Shown in pieces: positions 38,507 to 52,500 of a stretch of 64,000 bases of DNA. The position numbers and the translations under genes are program-made. The stretch is taken from NCBI RefSeq assembly GCF_040054535.1, contig NC_090793.1, forward strand, positions 18,972,501-19,036,500. Direction: 5' to 3'. How positions within the stretch are numbered: the first letter of the stretch is position 1; each line of letters begins with the position of its first letter. Origin of the DNA: Antennarius striatus. Its lineage: Eukaryota; Chordata; Actinopteri; Lophiiformes; Antennariidae. The notes under the pieces were generated by a model that made no database searches, had not been told where the DNA came from, and saw only the letters and a program-made list of their open reading frames with translations.

Positions 38507-41500
38507 TTATGTGCACTTACCCTGTGGAGTCTTCCGATTCTGGAATGGACATAAACACACACACACAAAAAAAATCTGCGGCCTATAAAAACTGATGAGA
38601 AACAAAAGCCGTATTTAGTTTGGAGATTTAGTAAATTTGACATTTCTAGATGATTTATTGGATGTCCCGCATCCAGAGCTGTGGGAGTGTCCAAAGTTAA
38701 CCGTGTAAAGTTAATAGCAATGCAAACCTCTTTCTGATCCAATGAGGCATTGTTATTTTGTGCAACATGAGACTGTGTTATTCACAGAGTTTCCCACTGA
38801 GTTTACTCTGACCCAAACTGCCTTTAAAAATCTGGAAAGAGCCAAAGAATTTTTTTTCTGGCTACAACAAAGAAGTCTGCAGTGTTATGGATACAAAAGA
38901 TCACATCCATCAGAATAAGTGAGGACGTTTCACCAGCACAGACACAGTGAGTGAATCATTCCTGAGGGAGATTTATCAAGAGTGTGCCTTTTATTGTGGG
39001 TACTTTCTGTGTGGATGGAATTCTTTCTAGCACAGTCAACCACATTCAAACACTTCTTCTTCTGCATCACCTCTTCCAGCTGGAGCATTGCTATACCAGA
39101 GACGGAGGAGTGATGGCCTCCTCGGTTGGGGGTCCTGTGGCGGTTTGCATTCCTCTTGCCTTTCCAAGCAGCTCTCACAGCCAGTCCGTGGTTTTGTCAC
39201 CTGGATTCACGTTTGACTCAAGATTTAGACGTGAGCTCATGCTGTTGGCAATTTGTCACAGTATTAGATCAGCTTCAGGAGCAGATCGCCCACTCGGATG
39301 GTGCGTGATTTGTATTCGGAAATAATGCCATCGGCACATTTTTCATGCTCATTCTCAACTCGGAGGCTTTGACCATTCTGCCTGACTGTCTACAGATGTT
39401 TCAGCGCCCTCATTGTCCTCTTGGACGTCCAGGTTGCACTAAAGGTCAACGTGAAGTTTGTTCAGACTTCGATGATTCATATTTGAAATGTGAAACAGTA
39501 TATGAATTGTACCAAAATTATATTACAAGAAGTCTCTCAGATTAAAGATTTGTATCAAGGCTGGTGAGGTTGAAAAGATTCAGGACCCAGGAGCAGAGCG
39601 ATAAAACAAAAACCACATCAGTATGATTCTCCCCTCTAGTGCCTCAGAATACACTTTATTGCTTTAGCATAGAATGAATCATATTTATTATAACATATAA
39701 ATGTGTATTTTAACTTACAATTTTAACAGCAGCTCATTTTCTGCTCATTTCAGGTTTGGGAAAAATGTGTTGTTCACCTTCGATCACTTGTGTGTCTTTG
39801 TGCAGCTCTTAAGCTTTAGTGTTGGATCAGCAGCTTCAGTTTCAGCCTCTTCCCTCAGTAAAAACAAATGTTTCAGAAAACTCCCCCTCAGCACCCTCTT
39901 GTTTAGGTTTCTCCGTTCCGCTGTGAAAGTTTTCATAGGCTTTAGAAATTGGAACCAAAGCCGAATATTTTGCACAGCTTTGATGCATATTCCTCTTTAA
40001 GTGATTATCATTACTTCTAGCTCCATGTGTTATATAAGGGAGATGTATGTATATGTGCAGTATCATATTTAAGTAGTGGGGTGTAAAATAAAACTTTTCA
40101 TCCTGGGACACAGCTTCAGGTCTAATGTGGTCTGTGTCCTGATGAATAGAGATGTTGTATGTTATGGTTGTGTACAGACATTATTAACGGTTGTTAACCA
40201 GCTAGCTAGCTAAGATAATTTCATGTGATTGCATAATGAAGTGCATTCCAATGCCGGGAAATATCTTTTCATTAAGACGAGCTCAAAGCGATCCAAGAGC
40301 CACATTTTGTGACACGGACAAAATCAAAAAGAAATAGCAGAGGTTTCCCCGTCTGCTGGAGCTAATTATCGATCAACGCGATGCAAATCTTACAAGCTGT
40401 AGATTGTTAAGAAGCATATGTGGACATATTTATTCATGAGGCGTCCCATTGGTTATAGCGTTCATCGTTAATCATTTCAACAACGAAAGACTCAACCACA
40501 GCCCGGTGCCAAGTTTGGATGCAACAGTATCACATGACAGGGGCAGATAGGCAGGGGCAAATGCTTCAGCAGTTTTTAAATCTGGGTGTCTCTGGGCTCT
40601 ACATGTACGGCTTTTAAAAGTTAGATATAACAATATTTGAATAGCTAATATGCCTTTAATTTAGGCTACATACATTTATTGAGCAACAGCAGCAAAAGTA
40701 AAAATATTATTTGCTTGTCCTCAGCGGGGAAGTAAAAGATGAGCTTTGCTCAGAAAATCTCAGCCTTTAATTAAAGCTAACAGAAAAATTAGTTGTCATT
40801 ATCCACCATTGTTCTTATAATGGCCTGCCCTGTGCTCGGTGAAAAGTTCATTATTATAGGGTGAGTGTGAAGTATGTTAAATATATGATTGTAAAACTGA
40901 AGATATCAGAAAAATTTAAGTGCTCACTCAATTTCTTTTGGATGAACAAACGAGTACACGATGATTTATAGGCACTCATACTCCACAGATCTAGTTTGGT
41001 ACGATTAGTGCATTTTGAAAATGGAGACCTGAGGTGTAAATTCAAGAAAAACTTTCCACCCCCAGTCAGAATTCTGCTTTATGGCCATATTGGTCTCTCA
41101 TGTCTTTCAAAACAACACAGGCAACATTTGTGAAAGCAGTCAGCCAAACACATTTATGAAACTCTGTTCTCCTGCAAACATATTCCATTAAAATATACTA
41201 CACCTGTGGGTATTTCATCCCACAAAACAAATATTCTGATGTATTTCTTCAAATTCAAAAACTAAGATCTGCTGCTCTTATTCTTCTCTAAGCCATAAAA
41301 TCTGATATGATTTATACAGAAAAATAAAGGCAATAATCTCAGATGTCCTTGGTTACACATAATGCTGAGTCCATATGGTTCTATACGGAATACGCCACAA
41401 GAGAGTGAGCACCTGCAATTACTGATTTTATTGTGTCCACAAACAAAGTGGTTGATTCCTTGAGATAAAAAGTGTATCGTGACACATACTGACCAAATGT

Positions 41501-42997
41501 AATATCTGCTTGTGATTCAGTTTAGTTATCAATATTAACTGTAATCAATATGTGACAGTGCTTTTACTCAATGTGTCCATGTTTCTCATTTGAATCTTTT
41601 CATCATGTTTCGGTGGAACTTAAAAGCCCCAAACCGTTTGCAGTTCAAGGGGAAAAGTGTGTATCGTGAGATGACTTCCTGTTTGTTCGCCATGAAACGC
41701 CACAGCTGTGTTTAGCTAAGCTTAACAAGTCAGGCTTTAAAAGCCACATGAGATATGCCTGCGATTTTACAGTGCTCAGTGCTCAGTTTGAGGCTACGCG
41801 GGACACTTTGTCTTGGTTTTCATGTGACTCTTCTTTGTGGATCTGGGCCAAAACGGTTTCTAAACATTATTTGTTCGTAGGTACAGTAAGTGTCCTGATC
41901 TGACGCTGGATTTAATGACTGATAAAGATTATTTATCAGTAGAATCCACTGATTTTCTTTTCTCTTATGTTTGAATCTTTTAAAAATCTTTTTATTTTAA
42001 CTTCAAATAACAGGTACTGGGCTACAGTAATATTTCAAACACATTTGCTACGCCAGCATCATTAATCCCGTCCAACTTGTTGACACACAACCAGATCACG
42101 ACCCCTCTAATTAAAACCTAACCACAGTTCCCATGACTGGTCTGCTGTGTGACTCCATGGTGGGAACTCCTGCCATTTACAGGAAGAACCATAAAACTGT
42201 AAACCCCGACTGTACCAGGAAACTATGGGCATGAACCTACACTTAGTAACTCCATCATCAGCTAATATAACTGCAGAGGAGGACTTACTCATCATCTCAG
42301 CTGTGTCGGATTCTGGCTCGTGAAATCACCATCTGCATGAATTCCCTTTGAATCAATCGATGACTAATAGCACACGACAGGGATCCTGTTGGAAATTAGA
42401 TCATCGATATCTGGCGAATGGCGGAGGACGGGAGTGTCAGCTCCAATGAACGCTGAAGAGCCAGAGCACAGTAGAACTACTGTCTGCATGACAGGGAAGT
42501 GGAACCTCAGTTGGATCCACTCTTTTCCAGCCCGTCTATGGCATCAGAAGCTAGCAGTGTGATGTGGTCCATTACTCTTCTGTTAACAAGCATCTGGACC
42601 AGGTTCCAGGCAATCGGCTGCCACACAATGCCTGGCTATTTGCTGCGAGGGTGGCCTTAATGCCCACGGTAATGAATCAGCTCTGACTGCTACGGCAGCT
42701 CGAAGGAAACCAAACAGACGCTAGCTGCGGCGTCACACGTGTTGGATGGAGACCTGCTGACCAGGGGTTCGGACGGGGTGTTGGTTTTAGTTCCTTCATC
42801 TGGGAGCTTCTCTGTTGTTAATGATTGAACTCAAAGAGTTGGAAACACCTGGAAATGAGGAAACGACAGAAAATGACTCATTTTTGGTTTTGTGTTTCAG
42901 CTCTTTTGCTGCAACAAGTTGTCAAACCAGCGGACATTATGTACAGTGCGCCCTCATGCATTCGCACATTAATACCTGCGACCTCATTGCAGATTTA

Positions 42998-43041
42998 GAA
43001 TAACCCTAACAATAACTACAATTAGGGTTAGGGTTATTCTT
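42998..43041. repeat. Telomere-like inverted repeat
   Basis: GAATAACCCTAAC is followed after a short spacer by TTAGGGTTAGGGTTATTC, so the two sides pair. It contains two and a half vertebrate telomere units on one side and one on the other, and is followed by (CTTT)n. Confidence 0.75.
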
Positions 43042-43060
43042 TCTTTCTTTCTTTCTTTAA
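43037..43060. repeat. (CTTT)n microsatellite
   Basis: Five copies of a TTCT unit. Confidence 0.9.
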
Positions 43061-43358
43061 TCAACTCATGAGCTGTAATAGGGCCTCGCACCATAGAATT
43101 AAGCTACTTAATGCTTTAAAATGATGCTTAATGCTTTGAGTTCGATTCTACTTCATCACCACGTGTCTGATTCTCTATTTTTAATTCAGCAGGAGAACCT
43201 TTTGAACTGAATGTATTGTTACCATATAATCTTGTGTGGGTGCTTTGACCACTGTTGGCCAAGAAAGGGTTTATATTTAATGCTTCACAGAGTGTTTTGT
43301 GTTTGTATTTTGCGTCCTTTAAGATGACTCATGTGGGTTTGGCCTCTGTCTCCCCCAG

Positions 43359-43557
43359 TGCCTTTAGACGACTGACCGGGTAGCAGTTTGGAACGACTGA
43401 GAGAAGAATCCACACGCTCCGGATGAGATGAGATGACAACCGAAAACTTTTCATTTGATTCAAGAACTGAAAGATGGCCGTACCTCCAATGGGTTCCTGA
43501 AGCCGCTTGAAGAGAATCACCGCAGATCTCTTAGTGGAAGTCAGTGGAGGGGCCAGC
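43359..43557 (+). other. 5' untranslated part of the glis coding exon
   Basis: It begins after a pyrimidine-rich acceptor (CTCTGTCTCCCCCAG). It holds a short upstream ORF (MAVPPMGS) and an in-frame TGA at 43498, which fixes the main start at the ATG at 43558 with A at position -3. Confidence 0.6.
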
Positions 43558-46500
43558 ATGTGGCCCCCGGACCTCGGCCCTCCAGATGCCCAGCTGACTC
43601 TTCCAGGTTTTGGAAGTTTGTTTGGGGATGCTGAGGACCTTCAGTCCACGCTTTCCTCTGAAGGTTTTTGTCAGCCATCGATAAGGACGTCTCTGTCCCT
43701 GTCGTCTCTGGGACGCGACCTCTCCTCTCTGCTCAGCTGTAAGACAGCCGGATCCCACGCAGACGCAGTCGTGGAGGATTTTACCACCACAGCGCGCACA
43801 GATTGTAACGACAACAACCAGAGGTTCAGTTGTTACCCCCAGCCCTGCCTCTCTTTGCCCTGTATGCTCAGCAGTTGCCCTACAGCTCATCCTTTTGGCT
43901 CTCCTCCATCCTCTCTTTCCTCTTCCTCCTCCTCCTCATCTTTATCTTTTGTCTCTTCCTTGCCTCTTTCCGATGCACCTGGGGGCAGCAACAGTTCTCT
44001 TCAACAGCAGACACTAAAGGACAAGTATCATTCCATCAAACAAGAGCCTGCAGACGATCTCTCAGCTTGTAAGAGGGAACTGTATGAAAGGAGCCACCAG
44101 CAGGAGGCGCTGTTCCAGGTGGGCCTATTGCGTCAAGGCCAGGACATTCAGGACAGCACTACAGATAAAGTCCAGGGGCTTAATGGACCCACAGGTCAGG
44201 ACCCCACAGGGGACCAGCTGTGTCATTGGATTGACTGCAGCGCCACCTACAGTAGTCAGGAAGAACTGGTGAGGCACATTGAGAAGGTTCACATCGACCA
44301 GCGCAAAGGGGAAGAGTTCTCCTGCTTCTGGTCCGGATGTGTGCGACACCACAAACCCTTCAACGCTCGCTACAAGCTGCTCATCCACATGAGGGTCCAT
44401 TCTGGAGAAAAACCCAACAAATGCATCGTAAGTCTTTTTCTTTTGACCTAGCTGATCCCACTAAACACATTATTACACTAACTATTCCAGAACCTGAGAA
44501 GAAGAACACACAATATTCTATTTTTTATTTGTAAGTCAGCACTTTACATATAGAAACAAGTCACACCTTGTGTATATTTAAGGAACACATCAGCATTATA
44601 TGTGTTATGGATGAGTGTAAGGATGTATTGGGTGGGGTTGTGTGTAAATGGGTGGGAGTGTTGTTTTAAAATCCAACTTTCTCTTGGTGGTTTCTCCTCT
44701 GATAAAGTCCAGTTTTAAGGTTCTTCTACAAAAAGTCACCAGTCGTACTGATTATTCAGCCTTTTGGGTGTTTATACTGTACATAATAATAATAATTCAT
44801 GACTCAGCCTTTGGATTTTAAGGCATCTGAACATTTATGGATATTTGTTTATAGATTAATTTACGTATAATGCATATTATTTATTTTCTATTTAGATTAC
44901 ACATTAAATGCTTGATGGATTACCATGACGCCTGGACATCTGCCATGAAAAAAAATCATTAAATATGGAAGTGAATCCTGAAGATAGACACAATTTGTTC
45001 AATATATTTTATAGAAAAACTCTCTGCCTAATAAAGATAGAAATGTAGGGGGAGGTTTTCATGTTTTCATGAGGTTTTCATGAGGAGCTGTACATTGTCA
45101 CAATCATAAGTAAACTCTCGTGATGTTAACACAGTGTGCATTAGAACCTAAACCTTCATATTTTCTCTAAACCTACAAGTTTAGAGAAAATATAGCATGG
45201 TCCACGAGTTTCAGGACATAAAAATCACTTTATTTAAAGAATGAATTGACAGATTTTCTCCCTTATCCTCCATGAACGATTAAGCGGAATCTCAGCTGAT
45301 ATTATATTTATATATAAATTATTGATAAAAGCAGAATCCATGAATGATATTTGACTGGCGGACCCAGTGCTGACAGACGTTAACAGACGCTGGACTCTTT
45401 CCTGTCCTGTTGGCACCTGGCTCCAGGTGTGGGGGCTGTTCTGGTTCCATATTCCCAGTGCTGCCGTTACTTGTTGGTTTAATAATCTCGTACATTTATC
45501 AGGGTTTTCTATATTCTTTACAGTATGGTTCACTACAGTAGCCATGATGCGCTGAAACAAACTACAGTCTTTGTTCCCGTCAAACAGTTCAAACTGATTC
45601 TTGTCCTCACAGCTCAGTTCACAATCGTCAGAACTTTAAAAACCCATCTGCCACATGTTTCCTCGTGACATGAATGGTCCTAATCCGTTCTTCATGTGCT
45701 AATTACTGTAGATGTGTGTGGTTGTGGGTTTGATTACGCTTGTGTGTTGCTTTTAGCTCTTTGTTGTTGTGTTTTTTTTCCACGTGATTGAAAACCTTGG
45801 ATTAATTTATGACCACGATGGAGTGTGTTTTTATGTACAGACTAAACGAGGTGACTGACATTTACGGACTCATTAGAGCGACTAATAAAACCCCTGGAAA
45901 GAATAATAGGAAGAAAAACTGTTTCCATATTTCCCTCTAGAGCACCACTAGCATCAGAATCAAACCATGATCTCATTTGAAGATTTAGAACATATCCTTT
46001 TCAAAAACAAGTCCATATGTGATTTAAAGTTTTTAATAACTCTAAAATATATGGAGCATCAATTTTATGTAAACCACATGTTACTATTTAATACATGCAT
46101 TTAAATCTAATTTGCGTTTGGATCATTATCAGTAGATGACACTTCATTTTCAGGTCAGTTATTGATGGACTTTTTGGTTTATTCCTCAAGGATTTACCTC
46201 ACAAGGTGGAATCAGACAGTTTTAATGATGTTCTTAACTGTCGTCTGCGATTGTCTAAGTATTTCTTAACTCTCCATTAATTCTACAGGAAGTTCAAATC
46301 AGACTGAGATAAATATTCCTGTTTCACCTTTATGTGACCCTTCCCAGTTTGAGGGCTGCACCAAGGCCTTCTCCCGTCTGGAGAACCTGAAGATCCACCT
46401 GAGGAGCCACACGGGGGAGAAGCCCTACATCTGCCAGCATTCTGGATGCCTCAAGGCCTTCAGCAACTCCAGCGACCGGGCCAAACACCAGCGCACGCAT

Positions 46501-49500
46501 CTGGACACGGTCAGTACACAAACATCTACCGTCATCAACAATTTGACATTTCAAAAACACAAACTTGTAGATATGCTTACAACATACTGTGAAACCAGTC
46601 ATCATTGTCGTAGCTCCTTTTAGCCCTCATCAGATTTGCTGTTGGCTAAATCATTTTGTTGGTTAAATTACATTTCGGTCTCTTACCAGAATAATCTTTC
46701 AAGGGACACTTTCAAGCTACAAAAAGTTGGAAGTTTCATAAGAAAAAGCCTTGGTGTCACTTTGAACACCACATAAATACATGTAATCCTCTAAGACTTG
46801 TATTGAAACCCCCCCAAAAAAATCAAAAATGCAGAAAACCATTGATCAAACTGTAAAGTAGCAAAAATGAACTAACTAAAAGTTAAAAGTGACATTCAAA
46901 CCTGGGTTTGAATGTGTAATTGTTAGAATTAAAAAGCTGTGAGTGAGGCTTTTGAATGTTTTCTCTCTGTAATCCGAAGTTAGATCAGCGGCTTCATCAT
47001 AAACATGAGGTTAATGCGAGTCCAGCCACAAATTCCACCATAAAGTTTCCTTTTTGGGGCTGTAATACAAATAAATAGACTCTTGGAATAAGGTTAACTA
47101 GAATACAGGGGGATTTTACAACAGTACACACATTGTGTGTAAAAACAGCTTCATATTGTGTGTCTGTTTCTGTAAGTTTCATCATCTGTTTCAGCAGAAT
47201 TCTCTGGCGTCTCCTTAGCCATTGTGAAAATGGTGAGACTCAGGGGTTCACTTTGTACGATTTCAACCGCCATACTAAGAATTAATAGTAGAACACATGC
47301 TGACCAGAACAGTTTGTGCCTCTCACAAACAGCAGCTGTCAGCATTAATACCAGCAGGCAAAATAAACGATGTTCTGCTCGAACTGAAGCTTCATTCCTC
47401 CTCATTGTGAGTGAACAAGATATATGGGCCTGTCAGTAACTGTAGTGTTTTATTCAGATATCATCGAAATCTGTGTAAATGTTAGCGTTTGCTTTGTCAG
47501 TTCTTCATTCCTCATTATGGGAGAAGTTTTTCAGTGTGTTTAGGTATTCCAAGGACAGCTCCTCTCCTTCAAACTAAAAAAAACCTTGGTAGTTAAATAA
47601 ATCATGAGGTGGATTTAATGCAACAGATGAGAAATAAAGAAGTTAAGCATCTCATCTGAATGTCTTGTCATTGAAGTGCTTTTAACCGAATAAAACATGC
47701 AACAAACATTTCCCAAATACTCAAAAATCTTAACTAAACTAATGGAAATCAGAAGATTCAGGGAAGTAGAGGCAAAGAGTCATAAATAAACATTTCAATC
47801 ATCAAAAGGTTTGGTTTATGAAAGTCACCGTTGATTCAGCCTCAGAGAAAATAGTAGGTTTTCAAACGGCAGCATCATTATTGTCTCTTGTGCAACACGT
47901 GACTATATTGATCTTCTACATTCACCACGTGTCTCAGGGATGCCTCCTATCAGAATTCAGGGATCTCTAATTCTTCTTCTGGTATATCTCCATGAGACAT
48001 GAGCCTCCAGAGCATGGGTCACCAACTGGCACCGAAGTATGGACGGCAAGAGGCTTCAAAGAATTAAAAAGTCTTGTTTGATGACTTATGACTTGTTCGA
48101 TGACTTCGATGACATAGATCTAGACCTTTATTCTTCCTTTATGAGTCCTAGTAGGAGGGATCTACACAGGTTCTCACTCATTCCTCTACAATTACAACAG
48201 AAGTGTGCTGATCTTAAAATGACCTGGCAAAAACACTGTCTGTGATTTAGTTGCAGCTGTCTGGTCTGTCTTTCTTGAAGGATTTGGACATTTTCAGAGC
48301 GGATCCACCAGAGGACAGAAGCTATTTTCCATCAGCTGAAACAAACTCGGAATAAAAGATGTTCCCCTCCTGATTGGAAACGTCTGCATTCATTTTGACA
48401 ACGTGAATCTTCCAGAACAGCTCGTTATTTTCATTCAGGATCACTTTGTGGTAGAAAAATGTCATCACATTTTCACAGGAGGCTAAGAGATCTACCAGTG
48501 GGCAGATACTGGGTCTCTACAGATGGTTTTTATTGATCTACCAACAAATGCAGCATTGTGAGAGCAGCAGGGTTTTTACACACTGAATTTTGTTGGGAGA
48601 GACATGTCAACGAACAAATGAATCTGAGCTGTTTGGTTTGTTTTTTCAAAGGTAACTACAAAGATTGTGCTTCCGTCTGAAATTGTTGATAAGATCCGTC
48701 CACTTCCTGTCACGTCTTGTTCTGTGCAGGGTTGGATTTTTGGATGTTGGTGAGAAAAGTGATGCACCCTGGACAAAATACCTGTCACCTTTATTGATTG
48801 TGGTACTCCCAGGTCCTCAGGTGGATTTCCTGTGAGGCAACAGGCTTAAATTGCCTAAAAATCTTTTATTTTCTGTATAGAATTCCTTATTTGTGTTTCC
48901 ATGGACAGAAGACATCAACAAAATGCATCCAGCTGTGTCTTCATCAGCCTGTCTCAGTGGATTTTGTCACAGGCATGTGAAGGGCATTAGAAAGGGATCT
49001 ATAAATGGCTGGGTCATACAGGATGAGTGATTATGAGCCTGTATGAGCCCCCCCGCTCGCATCGGACACCTGAGCCTTTGTCTGAACCATCGGTGGTCGA
49101 GATCTTAGGAACAGAGATTACACTGGAGGAGGGTGTCTCTATTCTTGTTGGGTTGGTTTGGAGACTCCGACATCCCACAATGTAACTGGACTGCAGTGTA
49201 AAAGGATCGGAATAGTTGTTCCATCATTATTCATGTCTGCATGACATCATTTACGATTTCATTGAGTAACTTATGTCCTCAAATGTCCTCAATTGTTCAT
49301 GATATAGAACATTTGTAAAGTAATAAGGGCTATCTATACTCTATTGTGAACTTAATGCACATAAAAATGCATTTGTTTAAAATGCATCTGCTCTCTCTTT
49401 CCTTCATCTTTATTCTGAATAGCCTGGACTTTCTTTAGGATTGTGAAACTGCATACCTGTTGTGGATTTATTCTGTATCCCACAGTTATTTTTACTCCTG

Positions 49501-52500
49501 CTGACAAGCTATGAGGACTTAGCGGTAATCCAGGGACTCAGATCTCCTGTTGCACTAGTGAGACGGAGCTGCAGATTGCACTCCCGTGTTATTATAACAA
49601 GAGGAGAACATTATTTCCCATTTTTGTGGTTTCATGCTTGCTAATAGCGGCTTGGCAGTTGTATCAGAAATCAGAAATTACACGCATCTGGCGCCAGAAG
49701 TGAGGCCCAGTGGAAAACCGTCTGAATGTAAATAATTCCTGAAAATAGTTGAACAATTTGCCAGGAAAAAGCTGGTGTCAACGTAAGTTATCTCATTTTG
49801 ACGAAAAAACTTTTGATTGTGTTCCTAGTATTATAAATAACAGCCAACGGTCATAAAAGATTTTTTTCCAAGGTTAATTTCTCAAAAAGTGTCTCAACTT
49901 GACCTTGTATTTCATGTTACCTCTTTTCTGCTTGACTTGTTATCTTGAGGAAATGGAAAGAAGAATTGACATCTTATAAATAAATCTCTCGTACAAGTGC
50001 TCCATTAAATGACGTTTTGGGTGGATGTCAAGGTCCTGGCTTCAAATCCACCGTTTCTGTGTGGAGTTTTCATGTTGTCACCGTGTCTGAGTGGGTTCCC
50101 CCCAGGTTCTCCAACCTTCTCCCACCAAATAACACATAGAACAGAGGTGTAACAGTGACTCCAGGTTGCTCATAGGTATGAATGTGAGTTTGATTGGGTG
50201 AATTTCATGTGGCCCTGCTGTAAACTCACAACTTGTGCCACGTCCTGTCCAATGTCAGGTTGGATAGGCTCTACCTAAACATGGTAAGCGGTTAAGAGAA
50301 TGAATGAATGAATAAAAAAATGAATGAATGATTGATGTGATTTTTTTTATTATTACTTCACTTCTTCTTCTTCTTTTCCTTTCGCCTTTTCCCTTCAGGG
50401 GTCGCCACAGCGAATCGATTGCCTCCATCTAACCCTGTCTTCTGCATCCTCTTCTCTCACACCAACTACCTTCATGTCCTCTTTCACTACATCCATAAAC
50501 CTCCTCTTTGGTCTTCCTCTAGTCCTCCTGAGATGTGCCGTCACAATTATCTAAGGTGACAGATCTATAATGTGCAAAATACTCAAAAATTAATATAGAT
50601 GGTGATAGGACTGGTTGTTTCTGTGTTTGGTTGTTTTTGGGTGTTCATTTTATTAAGAATTTCATTATTAAGCCTCTTGTTTTTGTGGAGACTAACTGAA
50701 GCGGAGCCGAAGCATAAGGTTGACTGAAAAGGTTCAAATACTTGTTTTTGTACCAACACTTCATTTGTTTTTGCGTCAGTCACAACAAGACCGACGATCA
50801 GCGGCGTTGTGTGAAGTGTGTGACGTGTGTGACGTGTCCAGTTGAGTGACGGCGCTCTTGAAACAGCATTGTGTTGTTTTCTAGACACTTTGTTGAGCTT
50901 GCAACTCTGATCATGCAATGCAACTCTGAACATTTAAACATTTTCAGATTTTAATTTGTGAATTAATTTGATTTTTAACATTTACATTAGTAGAATATGT
51001 TTTAAACTTCCTCAGTGCCCGTTCCAACTTGTACGTGATTATTTTTTTCTAGTAATGTTCACTTTGTGGTCCATAAACTTTCAAGGTTCTACCAAATACT
51101 GTACATGTGTTTCTCATGAAATCCTAATGCATTCCTCATGGTTTAACACTCAATAATGAATCAGGAAAAGCATGGAATAAATTAGTTTTGTGTAAATGGG
51201 GTCGTTGACTCTTTTCAACTCACAGCTTCAACAAATCTTTTGAACTACAGGTGACAGCAGCTCCTAAAACACAGAAATGTTTTAGTTGGGAATTTAAGGC
51301 TTTTCCCCCCAGAATATTTCTGTTTTAAATCCATTTCAGTTATGTTACATCAAGTTTATTGTATTTCAAATGATTTTGCCAGATTCATTCTCAATTTGTT
51401 TCTTGCACTGCTACCGAAATCAATGCTCAATTGGTTCTATGCTTTCAGGTAGGTTATGTTCACTTTATGAATAATTTGATTTATGCCTGAATAGGAGGCG
51501 TCTGTGCACTCACTATTTTCTCCTAACTCTTCTCTCTCTTCCTCCCCATAAGGCTGCTGACTGAAGGTAATTTATCTTAGAAGCACATTACGTGAACTGT
51601 TGACATAATCTGCATGTCCTTCTTCTCCCTGTTAGCTTCACTGCTACACAGAGTAACAGCCGGAGAGCATTTAATTCTAAATGTTTGTTAAAACACAGAA
51701 CTACTGCATACAGTTCCAAATCTGTGACCCATCTGGAGGTCGCTCACTGAGCCTATGCTAGTTTTTGTAAAAAAAAAAGAAAAGTGTCTGACCATAATGT
51801 GTTTTGTTTTGCCAGTCTTTTAAGTATAGAGTATATTATACAGAGTATATTATTGAAAGTTCATTTTGTTAACCAAGGAACCTAAAATACCATAGAAAAT
51901 AGCCCAGCTTCAGGAAACGTGGAATATCTACGTTGCTTAACAGCACAAAAGTAATGATAATGGTTAAACAATTCTGACATGACCACAGTTTTGAATTTGC
52001 TTCTATGGAAATAAACAAACTTAAATAATAAACTAAACACATTCGATGTTTTGTGTATTTCGGGCAGGGGAAGGAAATGTCCAGATAGTCGATTCTGTGT
52101 AACAGTGTTGATGCACAGATGTTTTATTTCTAGAAACTCTCTTCTAAATAAACACAACTGTACTATTTCTTTCTGTATTCCGTCATAGTTTTCTTTTGTT
52201 TTTCGTCTTTCCATTCCCAGAAGCCATACGCGTGTCAGATCCCAGGATGCACCAAGCGATACACCGACCCCAGCTCCCTACGAAAGCATGTCAAAGCTCA
52301 CTCAGCAAAAGTCATCCAGGAGAGGGAAGTCAAGGTAACACATCTTTAGGTTTATTACCTTTTATTGGCAATATATTATAAATGTCATTATTATATGAAA
52401 TTTGAGCAGAAAAAAAAAATTATGCTGAGCTAGCTCTAGATCAAGACCAAACAATGTCAGATTATGCGGGTGGGATTATGACTCAATCAACATCTCAACA

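Larger units (their letters stand above)
32590..43358 (+). other. Probable intron 1 of the glis gene
   Basis: 10.8 kb without a supported coding exon. It contains a SINE, two family-A fragments, a (GT)n run, a short fish-repeat tail (TTTATTTATATAGCGCC at 34014-34030) and a small telomere-like palindrome. Alternative first exons may be hidden here. Confidence 0.5.
46510..52220 (+). other. glis intron between finger 4 and finger 5 exons
   Basis: 5.7 kb without a coding exon. It contains the fullest family-A SINE copy and an antisense RTE LINE end near 50 kb. A GGGTCACCAACTGGC sequence at 48016 resembles a hAT end but has no partner that I can find. Confidence 0.55.

Noticed and set aside
38401..38595. 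Cys-Val and Thr-His repeat frames
   Set aside because: They arise from the GT/CA microsatellite next to a SINE.
48011..48540. Possible second hAT element starting GGGTCACCAACTGGC
   Set aside because: No inverted partner or target duplication could be found, so it is only noted.
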